From: Incurvaria masculella
Lineage: Eukaryota > Arthropoda > Insecta > Lepidoptera > Incurvariidae
NCBI GenBank assembly: GCA_946894095.1
Contig: OX335643.1
Coordinates: forward strand, 6,187,036-6,251,035
Length of the DNA: 64,000 bases
Direction of reading: 5' to 3'
The position numbers and the translations under genes were made by a program. The notes beneath the pieces were generated by a model. That model saw nothing but the letters and a program-made list of their open reading frames with translations. It made no database searches and had not been told where the DNA came from. Below are positions 52,101-53,520 of the stretch, piece after piece. The stretch's first letter is position 1. Every line of letters starts with the position of its first letter.

Positions 52101-52207
52101 AATTATTAAGATATTTTTTAACGCACAAACATTTTGTACACTTGCAACTTACCCCAGCAAAGAGTAGAGCAAAAAAATGCTGTAAAAAATAGCACAGGGA
52201 GCTCCAT
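6982..52207 (-). CDS. Whole gene (44 coding exons): secreted protein with nine tandem MIB-type SH3 + Ig modules and a C-terminal coiled coil
   Basis: Seen: 44 minus-strand exons with AG/GT borders and matching phases give 5535 nt, or 1844 residues. Order: signal peptide (about 1-18), then nine repeats of [SH3-like domain of about 90 residues + Ig domain of about 100 residues], then a 64-residue Cys-x-x-Cys/coiled-coil tail. The SH3 units read GDxVQxxxDExxVxxL...M.. then LGKIGxVxxxDxDxDLxVxxC..W.y..KaVxKLaSaG. This matches the Mind bomb SH3 repeat (SH3_15) of MIB1/MIB2. Modules 5 and 9 keep the MIB signature HGGW. Each Ig has the B-strand Cys (LxC) and the F-strand D.GWYTCE motif. No RING, ZZ or ankyrin repeats are present, so this is not Mind bomb itself. 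Inferred: a secreted, multivalent, probably oligomeric binding or adhesion protein. Ligand and process are unknown, and it is not assigned to a named gene. Transcript support cannot be checked here, and alternative splicing is possible. Confidence 0.82.
7465..7776 (+). pseudogene. Retroelement-tail-like ORF in the last intron, antisense (left copy)
   Basis: 103-codon plus-strand ORF with [38 protein letters not shown] and [11 protein letters not shown] recognise the FAVETLG.W ... [13 protein letters not shown] pattern from uncharacterised ORFs that occur beside reverse-transcriptase-type elements in animals, but the family is uncertain. No upstream coding region is present, so it is most likely an element remnant carried inside the intron between exons 43 and 44. 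The right copy is at 58326-58616. Confidence 0.5.
8008..8115 (+). repeat. Fragment of the GGCCAAGTGCGAGTCGG interspersed repeat
   Basis: Sequence ttttttgtgttaaat..gtgta, ggtacggaacccttcg, gcgagtccgacttgcacttgg matches the end of the repeat seen whole at 31000-31277. It is also in the duplicate (58865-58945), so it pre-dates the duplication. It sits just downstream of the exon 43 donor. Confidence 0.7.
8137..8241 (-). CDS. Exon 43: Ig domain 9, last third
   Basis: 105 nt, phase 0 to 0. [35 protein letters not shown]. Unlike the other last-third exons it ends in phase 0 and joins the tail exon instead of an SH3. Duplicated at 58979-59083. Confidence 0.83.
9400..9624. mobile_element. Palindromic insertion with target-site duplication
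   Basis: Arms 9461-9532 and 9547-9618 are perfect 72-bp inverted repeats around a 14-nt spacer. The insertion is flanked by gagatattttaat on both sides (about 9394-9406 and 9620-9632), and the duplicate locus (about 60700) has only one copy of that sequence and no insertion. Its left flank (ggttatggtgctgtctctac) recurs at about 39576. Confidence 0.8.
10417..10518 (-). CDS. Exon 42: Ig domain 9, middle third
   Basis: 102 nt, phase 0 to 0. [34 protein letters not shown]. Acceptor tcaccag, donor GTAAGG. Confidence 0.8.
10705..10918 (-). mobile_element. SINE tail, minus strand
   Basis: ATGGACATGGATGGCTAAA, CTGTCATGACATTAG, AGTGCCGTGCCAG, and CCCAGGCGGGATGAA blocks match the shared tail in reverse. 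Intronic (exons 41-42). Confidence 0.6.
10945..11235 (+). pseudogene. LINE 3' fragment (C terminus of reverse transcriptase ORF)
   Basis: Plus-strand remnant with HPLVVDI, a frameshift, then [14 protein letters not shown] coding (ctgccgcaccgccagaatatggagctgtctgc) and [13 protein letters not shown] tail (cgccaatccactggtatgg). The same element occurs at 23695-23930. Frameshifted and truncated. Confidence 0.55.
11325..11437 (-). CDS. Exon 41: Ig domain 9, first third
   Basis: 113 nt, phase 1 to 0. [28 protein letters not shown], ending YSYVNW. Carries the sequon NAT. Confidence 0.84.
11684..11828 (-). CDS. Exon 40: MIB-type SH3 domain 9, second half
   Basis: 145 nt, phase 0 to 1. [48 protein letters not shown]. 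Conserved Cys and Trp, and the MIB-like YNP. Confidence 0.85.
11840..12660. other. Intron 39-40, no further feature
   Basis: AT-rich intron DNA between exons 39 and 40. No repeat with clear borders was recognised; a short SINE-tail-like piece may lie at 12480-12530 (gatcctgatatggcacctag). Confidence 0.4.
12848..13096 (-). CDS. Exon 39: fused exon, Ig 8 last third + SH3 9 first half (HGGW form)
   Basis: 249 nt, phase 0 to 0, 83 residues. [30 protein letters not shown], a Thr-rich linker ([12 protein letters not shown]), then [19 protein letters not shown] and [13 protein letters not shown]. The HGGW motif makes this the most MIB-like first half. It has no counterpart in the downstream paralogue segment. 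Confidence 0.87.
13788..13889 (-). CDS. Exon 38: Ig domain 8, middle third
   Basis: 102 nt, phase 0 to 0. [34 protein letters not shown], donor GTACAT. Duplicated at 62559-62681. Confidence 0.8.
14750..14859 (-). CDS. Exon 37: Ig domain 8, first third
   Basis: 110 nt, phase 1 to 0. [27 protein letters not shown], ending DSHVLW. Carries the sequon NTT. A near-identical copy is at 63444-63553 in the adjacent paralogue. Confidence 0.85.
14930..15245 (+). repeat. Interspersed repeat (acccggctccgcttgggt type), left duplicate
   Basis: Starts near ggtacccggctccgcttggg and contains tgtcgttttggactgatgtc, also seen as a short fragment at 30672-30710 and as the right duplicate at 63645-63960. A 95-codon plus-strand ORF in the right copy is broken in this one. 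No domain recognised. Confidence 0.5.
15640..15860 (+). repeat. Interspersed repeat shared with 57160-57360
   Basis: gtacatactagcaccttcag, ataggtacaatgcattcgaaa and tacttcctgccttcg occur in the same order and direction at 57160-57360. Origin unknown. Confidence 0.55.
16085..16135 (+). repeat. Retroposon 3' tail motif
   Basis: gacgaattgagaacctcctttttgaagtcggttaaaaag is a tail commonly seen in lepidopteran retroposons. It is short, so only a fragment. Confidence 0.5.
16337..16481 (-). CDS. Exon 36: MIB-type SH3 domain 8, second half
   Basis: 145 nt, phase 0 to 1. [48 protein letters not shown]. Its donor, ACGC|GTAAAT, makes the junction residue His rather than Asp/Glu/Asn. Confidence 0.82.
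16764..17042 (-). CDS. Exon 35: fused exon, Ig 7 last third + SH3 8 first half
   Basis: 279 nt, phase 0 to 0, 93 residues. [33 protein letters not shown], an extended acidic linker ([21 protein letters not shown]), then [20 protein letters not shown] and NFPDEMRQ. The longest exon of the gene, with the longest Ig-to-SH3 linker. Confidence 0.86.
17794..17889 (-). CDS. Exon 34: Ig domain 7, middle third
   Basis: 96 nt, phase 0 to 0. [32 protein letters not shown]. Acceptor aattatcag, donor GTAAAG. Confidence 0.82.
18483..18745 (+). pseudogene. LINE (RTE-type) reverse-transcriptase C terminus, fragment
   Basis: Plus-strand coding remnant: [37 protein letters not shown], then [20 protein letters not shown] and VQPWTHTR. 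This is the familiar C-terminal end of lepidopteran endonuclease-reverse transcriptases. Truncated on the left, with small internal deletions. It lies in the intron between exons 33 and 34. Confidence 0.75.
18798..18907 (-). CDS. Exon 33: Ig domain 7, first third
   Basis: 110 nt, phase 1 to 0. [28 protein letters not shown], ending QSHVYW before GTGAGT. A LINE tail (18495-18735) lies only about 60 bp downstream in the intron. Confidence 0.84.
18955..19056 (+). repeat. 35-bp tandem repeat, about 2.8 copies
   Basis: Unit atgaattagaaacatg... of 35 bp starts at 18955, 18990 and 19025. The first two copies are identical. Intronic minisatellite. Confidence 0.9.
19546..19690 (-). CDS. Exon 32: MIB-type SH3 domain 7, second half
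   Basis: 145 nt, phase 0 to 1. [48 protein letters not shown]. Conserved Cys and Trp present. Confidence 0.85.
19820..20125. mobile_element. Fold-back element with tRNA-like centre
   Basis: Arms: ataatcgaccgtgaagcga...attaattaaagaaag (19865) and its inverse ctttctttaattaatgtgtccttgcttcacggtcgattat (20060-20100). The centre holds ggcgaaattggttagacg and gggtccagcc, like a leucine-type tRNA D-arm and T-arm. Related copies are at 30345, 36000 and 54640. Confidence 0.7.
20222..20464 (-). CDS. Exon 31: fused exon, Ig 6 last third + SH3 7 first half
   Basis: 243 nt, phase 0 to 0, 81 residues. [16 protein letters not shown] gives the Ig F strand, with Gly replaced by Thr. It continues without an intron through [11 protein letters not shown] into [19 protein letters not shown] and [16 protein letters not shown]. 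The intron that separates exons 26 and 27 at the equivalent point is absent. Confidence 0.86.
21045..21325 (+). mobile_element. SINE with 5S-like head and shared tail
   Basis: Head: gcctcggcatttgatacctt, ggatgggcaaccg (resembling the box C end of 5S rRNA), then ttcggattccacgtaacactc and a degenerate version of the shared SINE tail up to gtggtgtattgggctta. Compare 53282-53520. Confidence 0.5.
21435..21536 (-). CDS. Exon 30: Ig domain 6, middle third
   Basis: 102 nt, phase 0 to 0. [34 protein letters not shown]. Acceptor gttccag, donor GTAATG. Confidence 0.8.
22088..22397 (-). repeat. Interspersed repeat, GGCCAAGTGCGAGTCGG type, full copy
   Basis: Begins ccggccaagtgcgagtcgg, passes through gtatttattttgccgata-like and tcatgagatacagccctgtg (reverse sense), a cggacgga-rich stretch, and ends tttgggtacggaacccta. 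Other copies: 31000-31277, 31690-31968, 54290-54506. Abundant in Lepidoptera; class not certain to me. Confidence 0.75.
22408..22520. repeat. Hairpin repeat, AAAGTGACGTGTTT type
   Basis: Internal inverted repeat: aagcacgtcactttgtatgg ... actaaaagtgacgtgtttgag. Two further copies lie at 62105-62215 and 62290-62405. Non-coding. Confidence 0.65.
22683..22800 (+). repeat. Interspersed repeat shared with 29815-29960
   Basis: gggtaggcagatgtgataga, gcggtacgaccacag and ttcatcgccagacatgc match gggtaggcagagataataga, acggtacgatcacagc and cttcatttacagacatac at 29830-29910. Unknown class. Confidence 0.5.
23074..23183 (-). CDS. Exon 29: Ig domain 6, first third (strand-C Trp replaced by Leu)
   Basis: 110 nt, phase 1 to 0. 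[28 protein letters not shown], ending SSGVRL. The invariant strand-C Trp of the other eight copies is TTG (Leu) here, a one-base change from TGG. The donor GTGAGT is intact. Carries an N-glycosylation sequon (NAT). The preceding 3.2-kb intron holds a broken reverse transcriptase. Confidence 0.82.
23695..23935 (+). pseudogene. LINE 3' fragment (same family as 10945)
   Basis: [47 protein letters not shown]: the C terminus of a reverse transcriptase ORF, followed by a short 3' region. The intact reading is limited to about 60 codons. Intronic (exons 28-29). Confidence 0.65.
24318..25835 (+). pseudogene. Broken non-LTR reverse transcriptase
   Basis: Starts inside the RT domain at [13 protein letters not shown] (catalytic Asp of motif A) and continues to [20 protein letters not shown] and the active-site block LFYMDDFKL (about 24616). 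A frameshift near 24700, an in-frame TAG at 25357-25359 and a second frameshift near 25500 interrupt it. The last segment, [16 protein letters not shown] to [15 protein letters not shown], is the C terminus. YMDD-type RTs with this C terminus resemble R2/R4-like elements, but the clade is a guess. No N-terminal part. It lies in the intron between exons 28 and 29, antisense to the host gene, so it is not functional. Confidence 0.8.
25836..26340. other. Intron 28-29 remainder
   Basis: AT-rich DNA following the broken reverse transcriptase, with a short (aat)n-like stretch at 25975-26000. No other feature seen. Confidence 0.4.
26421..26565 (-). CDS. Exon 28: MIB-type SH3 domain 6, second half
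   Basis: 145 nt, phase 0 to 1. [48 protein letters not shown]. Nearly identical to exon 32, so modules 6 and 7 are close sisters. Confidence 0.85.
27013..27167 (-). CDS. Exon 27: MIB-type SH3 domain 6, first half
   Basis: 155 nt, phase 1 to 0. A Glu/Thr/Pro linker ([11 protein letters not shown]) is followed by [19 protein letters not shown] and [16 protein letters not shown]. It closely matches the second part of exon 31, but here an intron separates it from its Ig. Confidence 0.82.
27357..27456 (-). CDS. Exon 26: Ig domain 5, last third
   Basis: 100 nt, phase 0 to 1. [33 protein letters not shown]. Tyr replaces the usual Asp before Ala-Gly-Trp-Tyr. Confidence 0.83.
27540..28080. other. 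Intron 25-26, no further feature
   Basis: AT-rich, with a (ta)n run at 27612-27640. No repeat family or coding remnant recognised. Confidence 0.4.
28119..28196 (-). CDS. Exon 25: Ig domain 5, middle third
   Basis: 78 nt, phase 0 to 0: [26 protein letters not shown]. Acceptor gtcaacag, donor GTAAGT. Confidence 0.78.
28459..28571 (-). CDS. Exon 24: Ig domain 5, first third
   Basis: 113 nt, phase 1 to 0. [28 protein letters not shown], ending LNLKW. One residue longer than most. Confidence 0.83.
28860..29045 (+). repeat. Interspersed repeat shared with 39685-39900
   Basis: gttgaatagggataataaag, gttgcaattcacattac, aatgaaatgacttaatta and ctacttaggcataatttgga match in order at 39690-39860. Unknown class. 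Confidence 0.5.
29320..29480 (+). repeat. Interspersed repeat shared with 35470-35610
   Basis: ctgaaatcaggtctcaaac, ttgctgctgatattgaca and accaattcagttaagg match ctgaagtcaggtctcaaac, tctgctgatattgacagt and accaatttaacag. The two copies lie in different introns (23-24 and 19-20). Confidence 0.5.
29616..29763 (-). CDS. Exon 23: MIB-type SH3 domain 5, second half
   Basis: 148 nt, phase 0 to 1. [49 protein letters not shown]. It keeps the W.YNP form of MIB repeats. Three nucleotides longer than the other eight second-half exons. Confidence 0.84.
29815..30065 (+). repeat. Interspersed repeat (second copy of the 22683 family, longer)
   Basis: Begins gccgcgcttccggatgggta; continues with GC-richer sequence (cctagcccgcctgggcacg) than the flanking intron. 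The minus-strand 84-codon ORF has no domain I recognise. Confidence 0.45.
30345..30570. mobile_element. Fold-back element, partial copy
   Basis: ttttcgtactaagcaggtac, cttattccaaggaatgtg and ggataatcgacgatgaagca match one arm of the 36000-36515 element. The rest (gttcgaatcctgcttcagacg) is a tRNA-like B-box fused behind it. Confidence 0.6.
31000..31277 (+). repeat. Interspersed repeat, GGCCAAGTGCGAGTCGG type
   Basis: aacggaaccctattactaag, tccgtccgtccttccgtccg-like run, tatttattttgccgctaca, ending ccgactcgcacttggccgg. Opposite in direction to 22088-22397. Confidence 0.75.
31385..31515 (-). CDS. Exon 22: MIB-type SH3 domain 5, first half (HGGW form)
   Basis: 131 nt if the first of three in-frame AGs (tagCAGCAG) is used; the other two shorten it by one or two codons. 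[43 protein letters not shown]. The HGGW motif is the classic MIB-repeat signature. The exon lies between two same-direction copies of one interspersed repeat (31000-31277 and 31690-31968). Confidence 0.82.
31690..31968 (+). repeat. Interspersed repeat, GGCCAAGTGCGAGTCGG type, second copy beside exon 22
   Basis: agggttctgtacccaaaggg to cgactcgcgcttggccgg. Same direction as 31000-31277, with exon 22 between them. Confidence 0.75.
31970..33060. other. Intron 21-22 remainder
   Basis: GC-rich patch at 32020-32110 (gcggcggcggtgggggagcg), then AT-rich DNA. A short exon-like remnant lies at 32757-32810 (see findings). No complete element recognised. Confidence 0.4.
33105..33216 (-). CDS. Exon 21: Ig domain 4, last third
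   Basis: 112 nt, phase 0 to 1. [20 protein letters not shown], then [17 protein letters not shown]. Acceptor ccgcag, donor GTAAGT. Confidence 0.85.
33692..33802 (-). CDS. Exon 20: Ig domain 4, middle third (longest, extra Cys)
   Basis: 111 nt, phase 0 to 0, 37 residues: [37 protein letters not shown]. The longest middle exon, with a Phe/Ser-rich insert and an extra Cys not seen in the other eight. Confidence 0.78.
33803..35750. other. Intron 19-20, mostly featureless
   Basis: Nearly 2 kb of AT-rich intron. Apart from the repeat at 35470-35610 no coding remnant or bounded repeat was recognised. Confidence 0.4.
35754..35863 (-). CDS. Exon 19: Ig domain 4, first third
   Basis: 110 nt, phase 1 to 0. 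[27 protein letters not shown], ending DSYVRW before GTGAGT. Confidence 0.84.
36000..36515. mobile_element. Fold-back element with tRNA-like centre, interrupted copy
   Basis: Left arm ataatcgaccgtgaagcaag (36017) and right arm cttgcttcacggtcgattat (36447). The centre has ggtggcgaaattggaagacg and ggttcgcgtccaaccctgc. Ends ggaataagcgacgtacct and ttagtacgaaaacc. Intronic (exons 18-19). Confidence 0.65.
36869..37013 (-). CDS. Exon 18: MIB-type SH3 domain 4, second half
   Basis: 145 nt, phase 0 to 1. [45 protein letters not shown]. The intron upstream (37014-38764) carries a SINE tail, a LINE-like tail and microsatellites. Confidence 0.84.
37214..37236 (+). repeat. Short interstitial CCTAA (insect telomere-type) repeat
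   Basis: Four successive cctaa units. TTAGG is the usual insect telomeric repeat, but a run this short can arise by chance or from a retroposon tail. Confidence 0.7.
37425..37695 (+). mobile_element. SINE tail, plus strand, degenerate
   Basis: aaggctaatcccgcccgccc, acgatggccgaaccggca, ataaggaaggtcctgacgtg, ggggtgtgtgggctagta, ending gtccagttacataaa. Confidence 0.6.
38042..38066 (+). repeat. (CA)n microsatellite
   Basis: About ten CA units within acaacacacacacacaca. Confidence 0.9.
38125..38295 (+). mobile_element. Retroposon 3' end with poly-A
   Basis: ggcctagggttaggttagac, ctgattccggaatcaggtat, tgcgtaaagcatttcacctc, ending in about 13 A. A poly-A end indicates a retrotransposed LINE or SINE 3' terminus. 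Confidence 0.55.
38765..38862 (-). CDS. Exon 17: MIB-type SH3 domain 4, first half
   Basis: 98 nt, phase 1 to 0. [19 protein letters not shown], then [13 protein letters not shown]. The donor is GTAAGT-like (CCGGTAAG). Confidence 0.82.
39410..39527 (-). CDS. Exon 16: Ig domain 3, last third
   Basis: 118 nt, phase 0 to 1. [20 protein letters not shown], then [12 protein letters not shown]. Two residues longer than its counterparts, in an acidic F-G loop. Confidence 0.84.
39570..39660 (+). repeat. Repeat related to the left flank of the palindrome at 9400
   Basis: ggttatgatgctgtctctac, agcaaacacaaaaaaacaac, then ggcagaaataata. No long palindrome here. Confidence 0.5.
39685..39905 (+). repeat. 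Interspersed repeat shared with 28860-29045
   Basis: See the other copy. Here it includes gttgcgaaaaacattcatta and gcctacctaggcaaaatttg, followed by a GC-richer end (gacgggagatggcgctgg). Confidence 0.5.
40798..40866 (-). CDS. Exon 15: Ig domain 3, middle third (shortest)
   Basis: 69 nt, phase 0 to 0, 23 residues: [18 protein letters not shown] then SYTEE. The acceptor is ttcgcag and the donor GTACGT. It is the shortest of the nine middle exons and lacks the PRIT motif found in several others, so the C'-E region of this Ig is compact. Confidence 0.75.
40935..41010 (+). mobile_element. tRNA-like SINE head fragment
   Basis: atgatccaaaggtcgaaggt, tcatgtcctgctttcgacga, atatcacgacc: the same family as 51985-52085 (there minus strand), with a degraded B-box. 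Confidence 0.45.
41072..41181 (-). CDS. Exon 14: Ig domain 3, first third
   Basis: 110 nt, phase 1 to 0. [28 protein letters not shown], ending TSLSW. All three conserved positions are kept. Confidence 0.84.
41734..41749 (+). repeat. Poly-G tract, 16 G
   Basis: Sixteen consecutive G in AT-rich intron DNA. On the coding (minus) strand this is poly-C. Confidence 0.95.
42106..42250 (-). CDS. Exon 13: MIB-type SH3 domain 3, second half
   Basis: 145 nt, phase 0 to 1. [45 protein letters not shown]. Conserved Cys and Trp present. Confidence 0.85.
42477..42660 (+). mobile_element. SINE head with internally deleted tail
   Basis: gcggctcgtagcctagtggc (A-box tagcctagtgg), ggttcaattctgacatgcac (B-box-like), then a jump to gtgtggtattagccagctat and a short A-run. 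Confidence 0.7.
42703..42800 (-). CDS. Exon 12: MIB-type SH3 domain 3, first half
   Basis: 98 nt, phase 1 to 0. [19 protein letters not shown], then [13 protein letters not shown]. The intron just upstream is alignable with the intron upstream of exon 7. Confidence 0.82.
43510..43621 (-). CDS. Exon 11: Ig domain 2, last third
   Basis: 112 nt, phase 0 to 1. [16 protein letters not shown], then [18 protein letters not shown]. Canonical F-strand motif and GTACAC donor. Confidence 0.85.
43907..44005 (-). CDS. Exon 10: Ig domain 2, middle third
   Basis: 99 nt, phase 0 to 0. [33 protein letters not shown]. Compared with exon 5 it carries a five-residue insertion (HIDGD region). Confidence 0.82.
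44932..45041 (-). CDS. Exon 9: Ig domain 2, first third
   Basis: 110 nt, phase 1 to 0. [26 protein letters not shown], ending PPASVQW at the donor. Junction Cys, B-strand Cys and strand-C Trp are all present. Confidence 0.85.
45789..45933 (-). CDS. Exon 8: MIB-type SH3 domain 2, second half
   Basis: 145 nt, phase 0 to 1. [45 protein letters not shown]. The conserved Cys and Trp are present, and it is nearly identical to exon 3. Confidence 0.85.
45955..46045 (+). repeat. (TTTA)n-type low-complexity repeat
   Basis: tttatttatttatttactta and variants over about 80 bp. Confidence 0.85.
46710..46807 (-). CDS. Exon 7: MIB-type SH3 domain 2, first half
   Basis: 98 nt, phase 1 to 0, residues about 212-244. 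[19 protein letters not shown], then [13 protein letters not shown]. Same length as exons 12 and 17. Confidence 0.82.
46960..47370. other. Intron 6-7, no further feature
   Basis: The part next to exon 7 (46815-46960) is alignable with 42810-42960. The remainder is AT-rich without recognised repeats. Confidence 0.45.
47381..47492 (-). CDS. Exon 6: Ig domain 1, last third (strands E-G)
   Basis: 112 nt, phase 0 to 1, residues about 175-211. [16 protein letters not shown] holds the Asp-x-Gly-x-Tyr-x-Cys F-strand signature. It is followed by a charged linker ending VEVDQEDT. Confidence 0.85.
47776..47859 (-). CDS. Exon 5: Ig domain 1, middle third
   Basis: 84 nt, phase 0 to 0, residues about 147-174. 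[28 protein letters not shown] covers strands C' to E. The acceptor is ttccccag and the donor GTATGG. It is very similar to exon 10, pointing to a recent module duplication. Confidence 0.82.
48445..48554 (-). CDS. Exon 4: Ig domain 1, first third (strands A-C)
   Basis: 110 nt, phase 1 to 0, residues about 110-146. Starts with the junction Cys (NCERSQ), then the B-strand LNLEC, and ends at the strand-C Trp (SSDVRW) just before a GTAAGT donor. All nine first-third Ig exons end at this position. Confidence 0.85.
48954..49098 (-). CDS. Exon 3: MIB-type SH3 domain 1, second half
   Basis: Residues about 62-109, 145 nt, phase 0 to 1. [17 protein letters not shown] is followed by [15 protein letters not shown] and a LASAG tail. 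All nine second-half exons start with [T/S/A]LGKIG. Eight are 145 nt long and one is 148 nt. The Cys before the conserved Trp is not a feature I know from cytosolic MIB repeats. Confidence 0.85.
49452..49579 (-). CDS. Exon 2: MIB-type SH3 domain 1, first half
   Basis: Residues about 19-61, phase 1 to 0. After a short linker ([10 protein letters not shown]) the SH3 half reads [20 protein letters not shown] then IGFNGDMKP. It corresponds to the first strands of the SH3_15 fold. The acceptor is cacgcag and the donor GTAAGT. Cleavage of the signal peptide would leave this SH3 at the mature N terminus. Confidence 0.8.
49672..50070 (-). mobile_element. tRNA-derived SINE, complete copy, minus strand
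   Basis: Reads in reverse from the tail (cctgacattgatggctaata) to the head (cgccactaggctacgagccgct). The A-box is recognisable, and the B-box region is ggatttaaaccc. About 400 bp. Intron 1. Confidence 0.8.
50393..50800 (+). mobile_element. tRNA-derived SINE, complete copy, plus strand
   Basis: Head gcggctcgtagcctagtggc with A-box, ggttcaataccgacatgcac with B-box GGTTCAATACC, tail through ttggtaccatcgcattgg and ttagccatccatgtcaggtc, ending in a run of 14 A. Forms an inverted pair with 49672-50070. Confidence 0.85.
50810..51610 (-). mobile_element. SINE, minus strand, interrupted
   Basis: Tail pieces actggacatggatggctaaa (50810) and cacatactgtcatgacatta to cttaaccctatcacctagt (50955-51138), then, after about 330 bp of other AT-rich DNA, taggggaaggggatgtacag to attggtggatgaacgggg (51478-51585). 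Looks like one old SINE split by a later insertion. Confidence 0.55.
51965..52090 (-). mobile_element. tRNA-like SINE head in intron 1
   Basis: On the minus strand: ttagggcagtggacatgtaa, gatcgcaggttcaaatcctg, cttccgatgaatgtcacgac. A- and B-box-like motifs (GGTTCAAATCC) are good, but acceptor-stem pairing is not evident, so a SINE head is preferred over a tRNA gene. Confidence 0.6.
52153..52207 (-). CDS. Exon 1: start codon and signal peptide
   Basis: ATG at 52207. The 18 codons encode a short acidic start (MELP) followed by a hydrophobic, Phe-rich core ending in Ser-Thr-Leu-Cys-Trp-Gly, a typical cleavable signal peptide. The exon ends in phase 1 at a GTAAGT donor, matching the phase-1 acceptor of exon 2. 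It is too short to stand out as an ORF and was found by reading upstream of the first domain exon. Confidence 0.78.
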
Positions 52208-52249
52208 ATTCACAAGGCTTGCAATAGTTCTGCTATGCACAATCAAGTG

Positions 52250-52270
52250 TGAGTGACATTTATACCGTTG
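52250..52270 (-). promoter_or_regulatory. Candidate TATA box upstream of the signal-peptide exon
   Basis: Read on the minus strand, a TATAAAT hexamer-plus sits about 52265-52259, roughly 55 nt before the ATG at 52207. A start site 25-30 nt downstream would give a short 5' leader of about 30 nt. A GATAA motif lies at 52301-52305 on the plus strand. No obvious Inr was identified, so the exact start is unknown. If exon 1 is preceded by an untranslated exon, this call fails. Confidence 0.4.
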
Positions 52271-52734
52271 TATTGTTTACGTTCCATGTTCTTCGTGTGA
52301 GATAAAACTGAAGACCTCTGACTCTTCCAAGATTAGCGATTTTAACTGGTAAAACCAAAACTCCTTACAAATAGGACCACATCGCTTCCTTGAAAGTATA
52401 AATGCTTTGGAATAACCATGCATTCTCCTGAAAGCCAAGTGAATAAAAAAAATTTTTCGTAGTATTGAACAGGCCCTAAAAGTTGTCAAATTTTATTCAA
52501 AAAGATTTATTCACTCGAAAACGCTTCATTTCATGTCCATATGTTTTTATTTTTTGTGAATATCTGTATTTTTCATTAAAACAATTTTAAATGAAGTTGA
52601 AAAATACCAATTCCAGTCTAAAAGGAATATTAAATAAGAAAATAATACCTACGCGGGTAAATTTTGAGAATATATTTTAGAATTCAATATTTCAAAAACC
52701 TGTTAAAACGAAGTATATGTAAAATATAAAAAGT

Positions 52735-53060
52735 ATAATAAGAGGAAAAGAGAAAGTTGCCCAGCGAGCAATGGAGCGAGTCGTGCTGGGAATATCGCTA
52801 CGGGATATGGTGCACAACGAGGCAATCCGACGATGTACCAAAGTAGTCGATATTGGACACCGAGTGGCTAAGCTCAAGTGGCAGTGGGCTGGTCACATTA
52901 GCCGAAGAGACGACGACCGTTGGAGTAACCGTGTCCTACACTGGCGGCCGTGGACAGGAAAACGTCCGTACCGCTGGGGGCCGGGAGGACTGGAGGAAAA
53001 TGGAAATGTGTTCAATATTTTAGGTAAGGGCGTAAGAATTGAGTTCAGTGCGTAATCGGT
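52735..53060 (+). pseudogene. LINE (RTE-type) reverse-transcriptase C terminus, fragment
   Basis: Plus-strand: [72 protein letters not shown], then a short deletion. Same family as 18483-18745 but extends further upstream. It lies about 550 bp upstream of the Ig/SH3 gene start. Confidence 0.75.
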
Positions 53061-53281
53061 GTGGCGGCAGTACATGCCAATGACTTCGAGAGGATCTCAA
53101 AATCCATGATCAGCGAGCATGGAAGGACGGGAGTAGCGATCGAAACTCATTCGTATGGCGGCAGCGTAGCCACGAGTTAGTGGAAAACGTCTAACTGTAG
53201 TAAGTTCGCTCAGGGATTCGGAGCGCAGCTTGCTAGTTGCACCTAATAACTTCCTGTGAAGTTCTTACGTATATTCTGTCA

Positions 53282-53520
53282 GCCTCGGTAGCCCAGTAGT
53301 GCGACGCCTCGCGATTCGATAAGCTGGGTAAGCACCTCTGAGCGCGGTTGGGTTCTGGATGGGTGACCATTTTAAGAGTCTTGCCGTGGTTCGGATTCGA
53401 CGTAAAACTGTAGGTTCCCTTTCTTACTTACTAGGTGGTAGGGTCAATCCCGCTAATATCCGGCTAATATCTGACGGTCAGTTTAGTATTAGCCATCCAT
53501 GTCCAGTTACGGGGGAGTTA
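53282..53520 (+). mobile_element. SINE with 5S-like head and shared tail
   Basis: Head gcctcggtagcccagtagtg, gagcgcggttgggttctgga, tgggtgaccattttaagag, then ttcggattcgacgtaaaact and the common SINE tail (ctaggtggtagggtcaatcc ... ttagccatccatgtccagtt). Confidence 0.55.

Noticed and set aside
6982..52207. Reading the SH3-like exons as a Mind bomb (MIB) gene
   Set aside because: No RING, ZZ/HERC2 or ankyrin parts are present, and the units alternate with Ig domains behind a signal peptide.
6982..52207. Treating each Ig or SH3 exon ORF as a separate small gene
   Set aside because: Splice sites, conserved order and matching phases across 44 exons make one gene far more likely.
52266..52500. NF-kappaB-type immune promoter sites upstream of exon 1
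   Set aside because: Only weak partial matches were seen; a single GATA motif is not enough to claim immune regulation.
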